DNA of 64,000 nucleotides, from assembly GCA_016758965.1 (NCBI GenBank), contig JAEPRB010000001.1:62001-126000 (forward strand), written 5' to 3'. A program made the position numbers and the translations under genes. Source of the DNA: Circinella minor. Its lineage: Eukaryota > Mucoromycota > Mucoromycetes > Mucorales > Lichtheimiaceae. Within the stretch, counting starts at the first letter, position 1, and each line of letters begins with the position of its first letter. This document shows positions 1 to 10,367 of this stretch, one piece after another. The notes beneath the pieces were generated by a model that saw nothing but the letters and a program-made list of their open reading frames with translations, did not search any database and was not told the DNA's origin.

Positions 1-354
1 AATATATGAACTTTCTACGTATCTTTTTTTTTCTTACATACAGTAAAAGTAATGGAGACTTGCGTTTTCTTTTTGACAATATGTAATCAGTATAAAGTAT
101 ATATTTTGATAAAAAAAAATGGGACAGCTTTTTCTTCTGAGTAATGACTTTGATGCGATACCTATCCAGCGACAACGTTGGTATATAGCCACAAATAGAA
201 AGTGTGTACGTACATATATGCAAATATATACTGTAAAGAAATGATATTTTGATATGATTCATAACACATTTCTATTATATGCTACAAAAGATAATTTTGT
301 AATAGTAATGTGCACTTTTCATTATGAATTGCAAGTACCGAGGAAGTGTGAGAT

Positions 355-523
355 CATAAATGAGATATAAGATGTTTATGGTTTATATATCTCGTATTAT
401 TAACAACCTCTTTCTTTTGTTTGTGTAACAATAATTAACTAGATTACTTTTTCAAGTACAAGTACTAAAGCTCTTGATATTTTCTGTGCTTGGTGCCCCA
501 TTTTATCTAGTTGATTTTCCGAG

Positions 524-557
<34 letters not shown>

Positions 558-1110
558 AAGAATTAAAGCTATTTGTATCATCCAACCATTAAACCTTTAA
601 AAACGGTAACTTCTATTTACCTATGTATACACGACTATATAATATAGCAAGAGTAACAGGAATAGCACCTTGAGAACGAACAATGCCTTGAAAATCTCGT
701 GCAGTTAGAACATTTTATGGATTCCATTATTTGTATTACGTACTTGTCATGTTAATTTTCTTACTAAAAGTTCATTTTTCCCCCATCTTTTATTCTTGGC
801 AAGTTGAAAACGACATTTTCTCCACTCGACCCGTTTATTTGTATAATACTACCATGGCATATAAGTATAGTCAATTCTAATGCAAGAGCTGGACTTTTAT
901 TTGCAATACGTAGCATGTTTGATTACAGGTGTAATACGCACTAAAATGTTTTGATTTGCCAACACGTGAAATCGACGTGCAATCTGTTGTTAAAACATTC
1001 ACATCCTGTGAAGAAAAGGGGTGCAGGAATATTTATTTATCTCTCCCTTGTTTCCTTTTTATAAAAAGTTTCAAACATTGAGACTATACATACATTGCTT
1101 TTTTTTCCTC
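355..1110 (-). pseudogene. Decayed copy of the psuG 5' half plus promoter
   Basis: This stretch is a degenerate direct copy of about 11600-12345, the first exons and promoter of the intact psuG gene, in the same orientation. Matching blocks are exon 3 (about 440-525), exon 2 (about 612-715), exon 1 (about 855-998) and the upstream TATA region (about 1055-1070). It cannot encode the protein. The copied start codon (996-998) is followed by TTT and then a TAA stop at codon 3 (990-992), where the parent has CGA. Exon 2 has a CAA-to-TAA change and indels. The T8 tract of parent intron 2 has grown to 27 T (524-550). Because introns and promoter are copied too, this was a DNA-level segmental duplication, not retroposition. 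Similarity fades at both ends and exons 4-10 are absent. Confidence 0.85.
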
Positions 1111-2638
1111 ATAATTGCTTTACTATAAATCATTCCATTACTACTACATGAAAATTGACTACTAAGTGTGGTCGATGCTGTTCTAGAAACAATCAAGAGC
1201 AGATTGTTGCAGCATCAACATCTGTCGGATCAAGTACCTAATCTACTCCTTCCAATTATTTGAATGAAATGAATCATACACTTGAGTCATTTTACAGAAA
1301 TAAAAGATCAAGTATTGCATTGACCTATAAACAAGCGTTAATCCATTGAAAGGTAGTCTATTTTGCCATTTCTTTTTGGGAATTGCTACAGATAGCTTAG
1401 TTTTTATAGTTCTTCCAAGGATGAATAATACTTTATATACAATTACCATGGTCATATATTTATCAGCATTCTTGATCATCACGCATAAGTGATATAAATT
1501 CTGCAGTTAACTTTAAATAACTCATATGTTTAAATGATTACTGCTTAAGTTTATCAAGAAACTTGATAAATTTTATGGGCTGGATCCTTGTAGCAATTCA
1601 CTTTGTTTTTGTTTTTGTTATTTACTTTATTTGTAATTGATGAATTATAGCAATTTTACGATGCAAATGGTCAGAAGTTTAATGTCAATCAAGAATACTC
1701 TTATACTGTGGGTCTCCTTTGAACTGATAGTTGACTTTTTCTCTGAATTTGTATTCAAGCGCATGTTCAACAAAACGTACCAATTGGTATAGGCCTTAGA
1801 ACTCAAATTATGTCAGAACGAATGATAAATCGCGTTTGTCTACCATTTTGCCTTGATGTAATTGTTTCACATGTTTTTAATAGTAATTTTTATGCAGTAG
1901 TATGTATGTATAACTTGACTTTTGTTTTTTAATTTCATTTTTTTAAGATAGATGCAGCTCGCTTGAGTTAAACTAAAGATGCTCCAAGATTTTTTGAGTT
2001 ACGAAGCTGTAAATCAATACCGAAGAGCGCTACTGTTTCTGCATGATTTCCAATGTGGACGACGTGACACTTCTTGTTCGTCGCCAGATGGTATAAAAGA
2101 CTCAACATTGTTCTTCAAGGAGTACTGCGCAACCTTGTTATGGTCAAGTACAGACAAATGCTGATCAAGCTCCTCACTGTGACACCCGAGACTTGTACAA
2201 GTCTAGTGATTTGATGCGGATGACGAAACAGCTTCGGTTGTCGAGCAGCAAGTGTGTTCTACAGTAAATGTTCTCGTCACTATATGCTTCTTCAGGATCA
2301 AGACAATAGAAATTTGAAATTTCCTGATTGTTTTTCACATCCATTCCAAAACAACAATGTTGAAGAACATAGTAATCTGTAACCTCGGTATTTTTTCTTG
2401 GATGAGGCCAAATCTTTAAGAAAGACAAGGTGAAATTCGAATGTGGAGTTAGACGTAAAAACGTTTTTACATGGATTTACATTTTTCCACGCTCAGTTTG
2501 CTCCAGGTATGCTTATATCATTTGAAAGACTTTGTATCTATATTTTTATATAGGCTCTTGACGATTTATTGATAAAAAAGAAGACAAATTAAATATCATC
2601 CTTTTGCAAATAATCTCTTGTTCTAGAAATTGCTGGAA
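1111..2638. other. Gene-poor stretch with one weak coding relic
   Basis: No intact gene is visible. A short reading frame at 1979-2161 (+) includes residues LSYEAVNQYRRALLFLHDF, which loosely resembles the N-terminal core-binding region of Crypton/Ndc10-type tyrosine recombinases. A second, shifted frame downstream (about 2100-2275) also reads like protein, which suggests a frameshifted relic. No catalytic Arg/His/Tyr region is present, so the family suggestion is inference only. Confidence 0.3.
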
Positions 2639-2866
2639 TTAAATAAAATAAAATATGATATAGGACGTCCCACAATCACAATTACATCAATCAGAAGAAC
2701 AAGAACAGATGGTAATAATAATATCAATAATTAGAATAAATACGAATACGAAAAACCTGACGGTAACATAAGAATCCATGGAATTAAATAAAATATAATG
2801 TAAGATAAAATATGATATAGGACGTTCCACAATCACAATCACATCAATCGGAAGAAGAAGAGCAAA
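2638..2866 (+). repeat. Imperfect direct repeat, two copies about 170 bp apart
   Basis: Two copies of a roughly 75-bp sequence lie at about 2638-2712 and 2783-2866. Both contain a run of AAATA/AAAATA followed by GATATAGGACGT and then CCACAATCACAA. The second copy continues into the GC-richer coding remnant that follows. The copies differ by substitutions and a short insertion of extra AT units. Confidence 0.6.
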
Positions 2867-3265
2867 TTGGTCGCCGGCGTGGTCGTCCATGGCTCTCGTT
2901 AGTCCATCACCAGCGCTGGCGTGCTTGTCGGTATCAGCAAGATGGCAACGAAGAACGTGAGCGAAGGTTCATGACGAACCTCGGTTGTACCTTTATCGAT
3001 CTGCCAGCACCAACAACGTAACTCCTTCCTTTCCTCCGTGATTGAGGAGCATGACAGGCAGCGGGCGTTTGCTGCCTGGATGGCGTTGAGGCAGTCGCTC
3101 CCGGTCCGCTACATACTTGTTGCCTGAACTTCAAGTATTTCAAGATCTTTTTTTGAAAGTGAAGAAGTAGATCGTTCAGATCTACTTTGTGAGCTGGAGG
3201 GGGCTGGTGTGCGTATCAATATCTTTGGTAGGTACAGCCCGCTGCTCGTTGCCTGACAGCAGCAG
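2835..3265 (+). pseudogene. GC-richer coding remnant, family unknown
   Basis: This block has a visibly higher GC content than its surroundings. One frame from about 2851 to a TAA at about 3019 encodes an Arg-rich peptide including RRRGRPWLSLVHHQRW. After a one-base shift, reading continues to a TGA at about 3124 with VIEEHDRQRAFAAWMALRQS. The codons are GC-ending, unlike the host genes nearby, so the fragment probably belongs to a mobile element or a transferred gene. No domain was recognised. The similar motif GTTGCCTGA occurs near 3118 and again near 3248, the latter just before family-1 copy A, so a short internal duplication is possible. Confidence 0.45.
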
Positions 3266-3276
3266 CAACAAACCCT

Positions 3277-3790
3277 ATGGCAGTCTCTGGTCTTCAAGGT
3301 TCATTATATGATGCTGCAAGGCATATTATTGACAAAGAGTTTAGAACTGAATACGATTCAGCATATTCTAATAAAAAACAAAAACTTTCAAATGACCTGC
3401 CCGCACCATCATCATCATCGCTAACAAGCCATCATAATCTCACAGCAATTGAACAAAACATAAATGCTGTAGCATCATCATAATCACCATCCGTCATTGA
3501 AAAAACGATCACTTTGAAAATAAAAAAAGCTGCAAAAGATATATTTAAAAAAGTAATCACGGGTCCTAGAATCTCTGCTCACGGACGAAGAAATATGGTT
3601 AATGGATTATCATCAATTTTAGATCTTGCAGACGATTCATTATTTTCACAACAGTTGTATTTTACTACTGAAGAAAGGGACTTAATGATCCATGGTAGCA
3701 AGGTCCAATTTATGCATGTGAATACCAAACAGGTTTATAAAGGTTTATCAAGCAGCAGTATAAATATACGTATTTCTGCTGTTTGTAAGT
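3277..3790 (+). pseudogene. Family-1 repetitive gene, partial copy A
   Basis: A partial copy of the same gene as the broken copy starting at 3931. Shared blocks include GLQGSLYDAARHIIDKEF (from about 3287), a Ser-rich linker, and KKVITG...NMVNGLSSILDLADDS (from about 3550). An in-frame TAA in the Ser-rich linker (3481-3483) interrupts it, and the frame after YFTTEE is lost. N- and C-terminal parts are missing. It matters as the empty-site control for the insertion in copy B: here GAT ATA TTT AAA AAA GTA runs uninterrupted. I do not recognise the family; it looks like a multi-copy gene or mobile-element ORF. Confidence 0.7.
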
Positions 3791-4710
3791 GACTTTTACC
3801 TTATTCAATTGTCAATATCTCGGCGACCAAAACGGCATTTTTTATTTTATATAAAAGCGAGAAAAAAGAAAGCGCGGCCTTTTTACACACCCACTTTGAT
3901 TAAAACATATACCGGCTCGTTTAAACAACAATGTCAATGTCTAAAAGTAGACAGTATGATGAGGAGGTGTTGAAGTCTCTTTGAGAAGGATTGAATGGAC
4001 TTTTGCAATACTATGGTTGGTGTCTTTTTTTTGTTCATTTTATTATTTCATTTTTTATACGTAGTTTATTTTTCTTATATACGTATTTTCACTTGCCGTA
4101 TAGCATATTGGACGGATAATAAACCAGGCACTTGGGACGTGACTTTATATGATATATCGTTGCTACAACAATCTTACAATTCAAAGCGTGTAGCTCATAC
4201 TAAATTAAAGCAAGATATAGAAGTATTGGTGTCCATTTTTGGAAAGCAATTGGATATTAAAAAATATCCGGGATTCATTACAAAAAATTAACAAGGATGC
4301 TGATAACATACATTTTTGGGAGAATATCGCTCCTGGTTTAAATCAAGCATCACTAGATCAAGAGCTTGTGAAAGCTAGTAAGAAAGTTGTGAAAGCTAGC
4401 AAAGAAGTTGCAGAAATTAACAAAGATGCTTCAGTTTCTGATCTTCAAGGGTCATTGTATGATGCTGCAAGGCATATCATTGACAAAGAGTTTGAAACTG
4501 AATACAATTCAGCATATTCTAATAAAAAAACAAAAAATTTCAAATGACCTGCCCGCACCATCATCACCATCACCATCATCACCAACAAGTCATCGTAATC
4601 CCACACCACTTAAACAAAACATAAATGCTGTAGCATCATCATCATCATCATCATCATCCGTCATTGGAAAAACGATTACTTCAAAAATAAAAAAAGCTGC
4701 AGAAGATCTA

Positions 4711-4976
4711 TACTACTAAAAAGTTTAGATTTTATAAAACCTATAAAATGACCTGTTGCTATAATCCATTCTTAATATCTTACATAAGGTATTTTTGTAT
4801 GATATCGTACCCTCCAATATAGCTTTGAATGTATACTCACCAGGAGTTTGGGAGCGTGTCCCCAGGGGGTGGTCAACGGGGGTTTTACCCCCCTTGCGAC
4901 GTGGACCCGTTGAATGACACGAAGCGAAGCGAAGTGGCTCATTCCGTCGAGCGAAGCGAGACAGGGACCGCCAGTA
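4711..4976. mobile_element. 266-bp insertion with TA target duplication
   Basis: Compared with copy A, copy B contains exactly this extra block. Removing it with one TA restores GAT CTA TTT AAA AAA GTA, in frame and matching copy A. The termini read TACT...AGTA, and the site is flanked by TA, as for Tc1/mariner-type short elements. The right two thirds (4850-4970) is GC-rich, with G-runs, C-runs and repeated GAAGCGAAGCGAAG units, unlike the host DNA. It has no coding capacity of its own. The class is inferred from the TA duplication only, because the terminal repeats are very short. Confidence 0.6.
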
Positions 4977-5568
4977 TATTTAAAAAAGTAATCACGGGTA
5001 CTAAAATCTCTGCTCACGAACGAAAAAATATGGTTAATGGATTATCATCAATTTTGGATCTTGCAGACGATTCATTATTTTCACAACAGTTGTATTTTAC
5101 TACTGAAAAATGGAACTTAATAATCGAAGCATACCGAAACAAACACACAATCGTAACCATTTCATTTCTAAAACAATTATTAAGTACCTGGACTATAGTA
5201 TGTGAGAAAATAAAGAAAACAAGAAAAATAGACTCCGGAATTACCTGTATCTACCAAGTTTATCCTAAATATATTAACGATCCCGCCATATTTCAACCCT
5301 TAGAGCCAGTGCACCGATGGTTTTTTTTAAAAAAAAACTGTAACTTTACAGCCTTGTGTCCATGGTTTTAATTTTACAGTCCAAGTTTCAATCACACCGC
5401 TGCATCACTTGTGTAAAAACTGTACTATTTACAGGTGCCACTGCACATGCTTTTAAAAGGCTTACAAATTATTCTTTGTCCTTTGGATGAAACGAGCTAT
5501 TTGTTTGAAAAAAGGTCTACAATCGACGTAACCGAATACTACTACTTAGGAAACATATGGTTACCATT

Positions 5569-5627
5569 AGGGGGTTTCAAAAATGAATTTTTTTCGCAGT
5601 TTTCGTGAAATCTGCGTTTCTTGAGAC
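5569..5627 (-). mobile_element. Solo end of the AGGGGG-type MITE
   Basis: The sequence from AGGGGGTTTCAAAAATGAA onward is the reverse complement of the right end of the complete element at 36129-36285, including the GCAGTTTTCGTGAAATCTGCG segment. One internal 15-bp unit is missing and similarity ends near 5627. The adjoining ATT equals the AAT flanking the complete copy, read on the other strand. It sits inside broken gene copy B. Confidence 0.75.
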
Positions 5628-6402
5628 GCAAGAACAATACCCAGAATCAAGTAATGTCGTTGGATTTAAAGTTGATGTTCGATTTATCATAGATTATGAT
5701 GGAAAGGAGTATGATGTATGTAATGGGGAGATGGCGAAAATGGATGACGATGACAAGATAATGAGTGATCGGGCAAAGGTGAATAGAGAATCAAAAGACG
5801 ATTTAGATTGTATCTTGGAACATTGCACTGATGATGAATGGGTAGACCGCTTGGCTCGGCAATTTCAATCATCTGGTTCAACTGCTCAGTTGAATACCAT
5901 ACATTTATGTGGTAATTGATTGTACGTTGTTTTAAAACGATTTAATATTGTACTTCCTACAACAATTAATGAGTTGGATGGTATTATTAAAGTTGTTACG
6001 GATTTATTCTCATGGAGTAATGATATGTACAGAGCCGGTGATTTTCTCTTATCAAAAATTAAAAAACAACACAATATTTCAAAAGGCATCGAAGCCTTAT
6101 CAACAATTCATCATTTATTACAACGTGATACTACCTATTCTCCACCAGAAAAAGCTATTTGGCGTAAACCCTCAAACCTTTATGGACATTTATCCATCCC
6201 TTTAGTGAAAAATTATTAGCAGCATTCCACTCCTCAACATCATCAATACCACAACCACCAGAATCATCAACATCATCATCAACATCATCTACACAAGATC
6301 TAACATTTGATTCAAACGGCTGGGCACGTGTTGGCAACCAATGGTATAATTGCTTACTGAAAGAGTATTGGGATGAATCTCGTTACACCGAAAAGGACTT
6401 AG

Positions 6403-6550
6403 GTAATTTCGCAGTAGTAGTCGGACAACACTGGAAAATATCCGCACAACTGACCGGATTTACCGAACATTACTAACTATAAAGGTGTTTTGCGGTACTG
6501 CTTGCGGTAGTTTGCAGTACTATGCTGTACTTTGCAGTAGTTGTTTGCAG
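6403..6550 (+). repeat. Left arm of a 150-bp inverted repeat
   Basis: This arm contains the last coding block of family 1 (VVVGQHWKISAQLTGFTEHY, stop at 6474) and a following segment built from repeated TTGCAGTA / TTGCGGTA units. The reverse complement is at about 7660-7806. The arms enclose about 1.1 kb of AT-rich DNA. Confidence 0.8.
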
Positions 6551-7110
6551 TAATGATTTCTATAAAATTATATATTACACTTGTTTTTGTATAGTATTAT
6601 TGCAGTATTTTTTTAAATAGTTATGGAATCATAAATTTATGAATAATATACATTTAATAAATCAAGAGCTTAATATTTAATATTAATCTCTTAAATTTTG
6701 ATCTTTATCAGTTCAGCAAATACATTGTATATTATGAAGTTACTTTTTTGAAAAATACTACGTATTCAGCTATATACTAAAAAAAGAAAGTGACACAACC
6801 CTAAAATTTTTAGAAGTAACCCCGCCTTTTTTTTTTATACTATTGTGATATGCTCACCAGCTTTGAGGCTCATAAATTATTATCAAATTAATTAGCTTCT
6901 AGAAAACATACACACAAATATAGATATAATTGACTACATCTACTATGTACTTTTATATTATATGTAGACAAAGTATTTTATTAAGCAAAAAGTTTGTTTT
7001 CTTCTTATGTTTTTAGAATTACATTTATTAAAGAGGAAATGTTATTAAACAACAAAAGGAGAAACATGAGAAAAGAAGTCCGGTGTCAATGATCTGATAT
7101 AATTAATTAA

Positions 7111-7178
7111 AGTCAAAGGTTCAAATGGCTTAATAGGTAGAGCGTTTGCATAATCCATTGCCTTATTGAATAGTTAAA
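7111..7178 (+). other. tRNA-like relic
   Basis: The block starts GGTTCAAATGGCTTAATAGG, which fits an acceptor strand followed by an A-box-like D arm (TGGCTTAATAGGTAGAGC). It ends with TTGAATCC, which can pair with the GGTTCAA start with one G-T pair. A convincing anticodon arm and T arm are missing, so this is at best a decayed tRNA or tRNA-derived SINE head lying between the two inverted-repeat arms. Confidence 0.3.
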
Positions 7179-7659
7179 TAATTGAATCCAGTAAAAAGAA
7201 AGGTTTTGCTTCAAGACTTTGATTTTTTTTTTTGGCGCTTCTTTTGTTTTATGCAACTTTATATATTGAGATTCTTTTTCATCATATATAGCAACATAAT
7301 TCTTTATTTAATTAATAATGATATTACTAATGTCAGTATTGTACTGTATACTGTTCAATATATGTATTTATGGCAATAATATAGCAACTCTAGAACTAAT
7401 AAATTATGAATTAAAATGTATCAAAAGATTAATTTAAATATGTTTTAAAACAAATTGGGAACAACAAAATAATATATATAATGTACTATTTAAAATCAAG
7501 CTATTTTAAACCAAGGCGATAGCAAAGAAACACTCAATATAGTTATTATTGCTGGCCAAAAAAAAGGGTTCAAATATAATGATCGAAAATGACGAGAAAC
7601 AGTTGATAGAAATTATTTTTTCTTTTTTTCTTTAGCACATATGTAAACTACCGCAAGAA

Positions 7660-7806
7660 TAGTACTGCAAAAATGATTTAATACTGCAAACTACTGCAAA
7701 CTACCGCAAGCAGTACCACAAAGCACCTTTTATAGTTAGTAATGTTCGGTAAATCCGGTCAGTTGTGCGGATATTTTCCAGTGTTGTCCGACTACTACTG
7801 CAAAAT
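7660..7806 (-). repeat. Right arm of a 150-bp inverted repeat
   Basis: Reverse-complement copy of 6403-6550: the same 24 C-terminal residues of family 1 ending in TEHY, then the same GCAGTA-rich tail. Upstream coding sequence of the family is absent, so only the terminal block was duplicated in inverted orientation. Confidence 0.8.
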
Positions 7807-7924
7807 TAAAGGTACCCCACCGAAAACTAATATTAATACAGTATTCTATTTTATCTTTTTTACTTCCTTCTTTTTTATATACTTTTCTAAAAAGAAAAAA
7901 AAACCAGACATAACATAACATTCC

Positions 7925-7928
<4 letters not shown>

Positions 7929-7975
<47 letters not shown>
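7929..7975. repeat. (AC)n microsatellite
   Basis: An uninterrupted run of AC dinucleotides of about 47 bp, followed by two ACAT/ACATAC units. It lies just beyond the right inverted-repeat arm. Confidence 0.95.
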
Positions 7976-7979
<4 letters not shown>

Positions 7980-7984
7980 TACAC

Positions 7985-9400
7985 AAAACTCTCATTAAAA
8001 GCAAAATGCTTCCTATTTAAAAAATTACTATCACAAATTCACTACCTTCGTAGCACCTCTCTGAATTATTATCCATATAATTACGTCATTTATTTTTTAA
8101 TTGAATGATATACGTATCCACTATCTGTAGTACCTTGGGTAATTAATGATTTGTTAAAATTACAACTTTGTTCAAAAAATAAAAAATAGCTCGTAATACC
8201 TTTACATATATAAAGTAGGTTTCTTTTATAATGTATAAAAGTCATTAATTATAAGAATAACGTACAGTCTTGTCATTAGTCTTGTAGTTCTACTGAGGCC
8301 ATGTATTCTCACAGAATTTAACACATTATAGATAAAATATAAAAAATTTTACATAACATGATTTATAGACGTTTCTTCCATAATTACTGCTACGTATTTA
8401 ATAATATTTAATGGTAATAAGATAAGATACGTAGATAATTACTCTAACATTCTTATCGTTTACGTATAAGTAGGACCAAGTTGAATACTTACATATCCTT
8501 CACTCTAAAAATATTCACGTAATAGTAGTATTTTTGCGTTTGCTGTGCATAATATTGTCCCTTTATCCCAGATGTTGTAATAAAGGATCGAGTAAATTGT
8601 ATAATGATGTTTTATGCCCCGTCATTTTAAAATAAAAGAATAAAGAGGGTACGTATCATGGCTAAACCCAATATACTTCGGACTGATAACAATATAGTAA
8701 CCTTTTATATATTAATGACTAATACCAAGTACCCAACTCTAATATCCATCGTCTACATCATTTTCTTAACCAACCCCATGACTCAGAGCAGAAAAAAAAT
8801 ATACGCACGTCATTGTAGATGTCATTGTACGTAAAAGAATAACTTTATTCTAATTTCTAAATTATTATTAAATATATATGACAAACTCTCAAAGAATTTT
8901 ACCCCTTCCCCCCGTTTTGTTAAAATACTCAATATCACAGAGTTATAATTGGCAATATCTTATATACGAAATTAGCAATTATTTTACATGTGCTATTACC
9001 ATTTTGTCATCATTTTATTATTATTATTATTATTGTCATCATTTTTCCAGTTCCTGTTAATATAGAAGAGAATTATAATTATTAACTGCCAATTAAAAAT
9101 TACATCATTGTGTGTATATTGAACAGACGTATCGAACTACCAAAAGAAATAAAGCAGTGGTTTGTATTCTTTTCCCAAGTACGTATGAGATTTTTTTACA
9201 CGTTTCTTCTCATTTACGCACAGTCCTATGAGCTCGAGATAGTTTTTTTGTTGGGATTTTTGGTAAAGATAATGGCACTATATGGCAATATATATAACGA
9301 TGTGTATGCATGCAAAAATGAAAACACTGTAAATGCAAAACGTAGTAACTGAGATTGATAATGTAAAGCTATAATAAAACTATTATTGTTGCTAAAGGTG
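7985..9400. other. AT-rich DNA without a supported gene
   Basis: Reading frames here are short, carry homopolymeric or Tyr/Ser repeats, and show no recognisable protein similarity, splice structure or RNA gene. A (TTA)n-like tract lies at about 9017-9035. Confidence 0.6.
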
Positions 9401-9429
9401 TTGTTATGGTTGTTATGGTTGTTTATTCT

Positions 9430-10160
9430 TCTTTCCTTGTGCAGATATGATCTGTGATGCATCCTTGGACGGCTTAAATTGTAATTAAGTAAAATCTTCT
9501 GTGACACCCAAACAAAACTTTTTAACAACTGTTCAATGCTTATTTGTTGTAACTCAATGGAGTTTTGTACCACTTTCAGAACCATATTCCAATAGCAATA
9601 ACCCCCTTTTCAAATCAATTTCAGAGTAAGTATAATAGACCATGAGGAAGGTATTCGAAGTTGTTGGAATCAGCATAAGAATGAATTACACTAATCAAAA
9701 TGTAAAGATTGCTATACTCACTACGATAAGTTGAAATAATACGATCCAAGAAGAAATCAGGATAAAACAAAGCATAGCATCAATGAAAAGTGTATGTATT
9801 TGATTATGACTACGTCAGTTGCATTTTGTAATAAAGTAGCTTTGGCATCAGAAAGTGAGGGTCTGGAGATATATTTCTTGCCAAGAATTCCTTTTGCTGT
9901 TGCTGCTTTGTATTATCGGTACCAAAAAAATGATGATGATGATGGTGTCATGATATTATTACTGTGAAAAAGGATGTAGTCGTCCATAAATCCAAGTTTT
10001 TTCGATATATATTCATAGATGACCTTTTCAGCATCGAAGTCATGTTGATATTTAAGAACCATAAATAGTATACCCATAGACACATTGTCAACGGTTCCAT
10101 AAGGGTCTTTACGTAAAATTATTTGAAGAAACAATTGGTCCGTGATAGCTACCCACTACT
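9430..10160 (-). pseudogene. Decayed protein-coding gene, unrecognised
   Basis: Several protein-like pieces lie in order on this strand. The clearest runs from about 10145 to 9960 and includes DPYGTVDNVSMGILFMVLKY and IYEYISKKLGFMDDYIL. A second, from about 9910, reads KAATAKGILGKKYISRPSLS and continues to about 9800. A third near 9500 includes VTEDF followed by a stop, then FKPSKDASQIISAQ. The pieces look spliced or frameshifted rather than continuous, and no start region was found. It could also be a real multi-exon gene that I cannot assemble. Function unknown. Confidence 0.4.
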
Positions 10161-10367
10161 GATAAAGAAGAATGTCAACCAAAAAAAAAAATAGGAAAAA
10201 GCTACAAAAAATTGCTCATTTTTATAAAATAAAATAAAATTGATCACTGGTTTATCATGTCATCATCCAGTAGTGATTATTTGTAATATGGTGCACTACA
10301 CAGTAAGATATGGACTCTAATAACTATAATAATCAATATATGAACATTATTTTACATATGCATCAAA

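Larger units (their letters stand above)
3931..6476 (+). pseudogene. Family-1 repetitive gene, near full-length broken copy B
   Basis: A start at 3931 begins MSMSKSRQYDEEVLKSL and meets a TGA at 3982. An intron-like gap ends near 4107, followed by YWTDNKPGTWDVTLYDISLL. A frameshift lies near 4215-4245, after which come a Lys-rich coiled segment, the LQGSLYDAARHIIDKEF block (from 4441) and the ISAH/NMVNGLSSILDL block (from about 5008). Further on are FLETQEQYPESSNVVGF (from 5608), a TGA at 5917, ELDGIIKVVTDLFSW, a Ser/Thr/Pro linker, and the C-terminus VVVGQHWKISAQLTGFTEHY with TAA at 6474. Two insertions interrupt it (4711-4976 and 5569-5627). It was evidently one gene of about 2.5 kb. No known domain was identified. 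Its repetition inside this window suggests a mobile or rapidly duplicating family. Confidence 0.6.

Noticed and set aside
7736..7984. Frame encoding alternating Val-Cys
   Set aside because: Produced by the (AC)n microsatellite joined to the inverted-repeat arm.
9226..9585. 119-codon frame on the minus strand
   Set aside because: Crosses the tail of a decayed gene and AT-rich DNA; codon pattern and Asn/His runs do not look like one protein.
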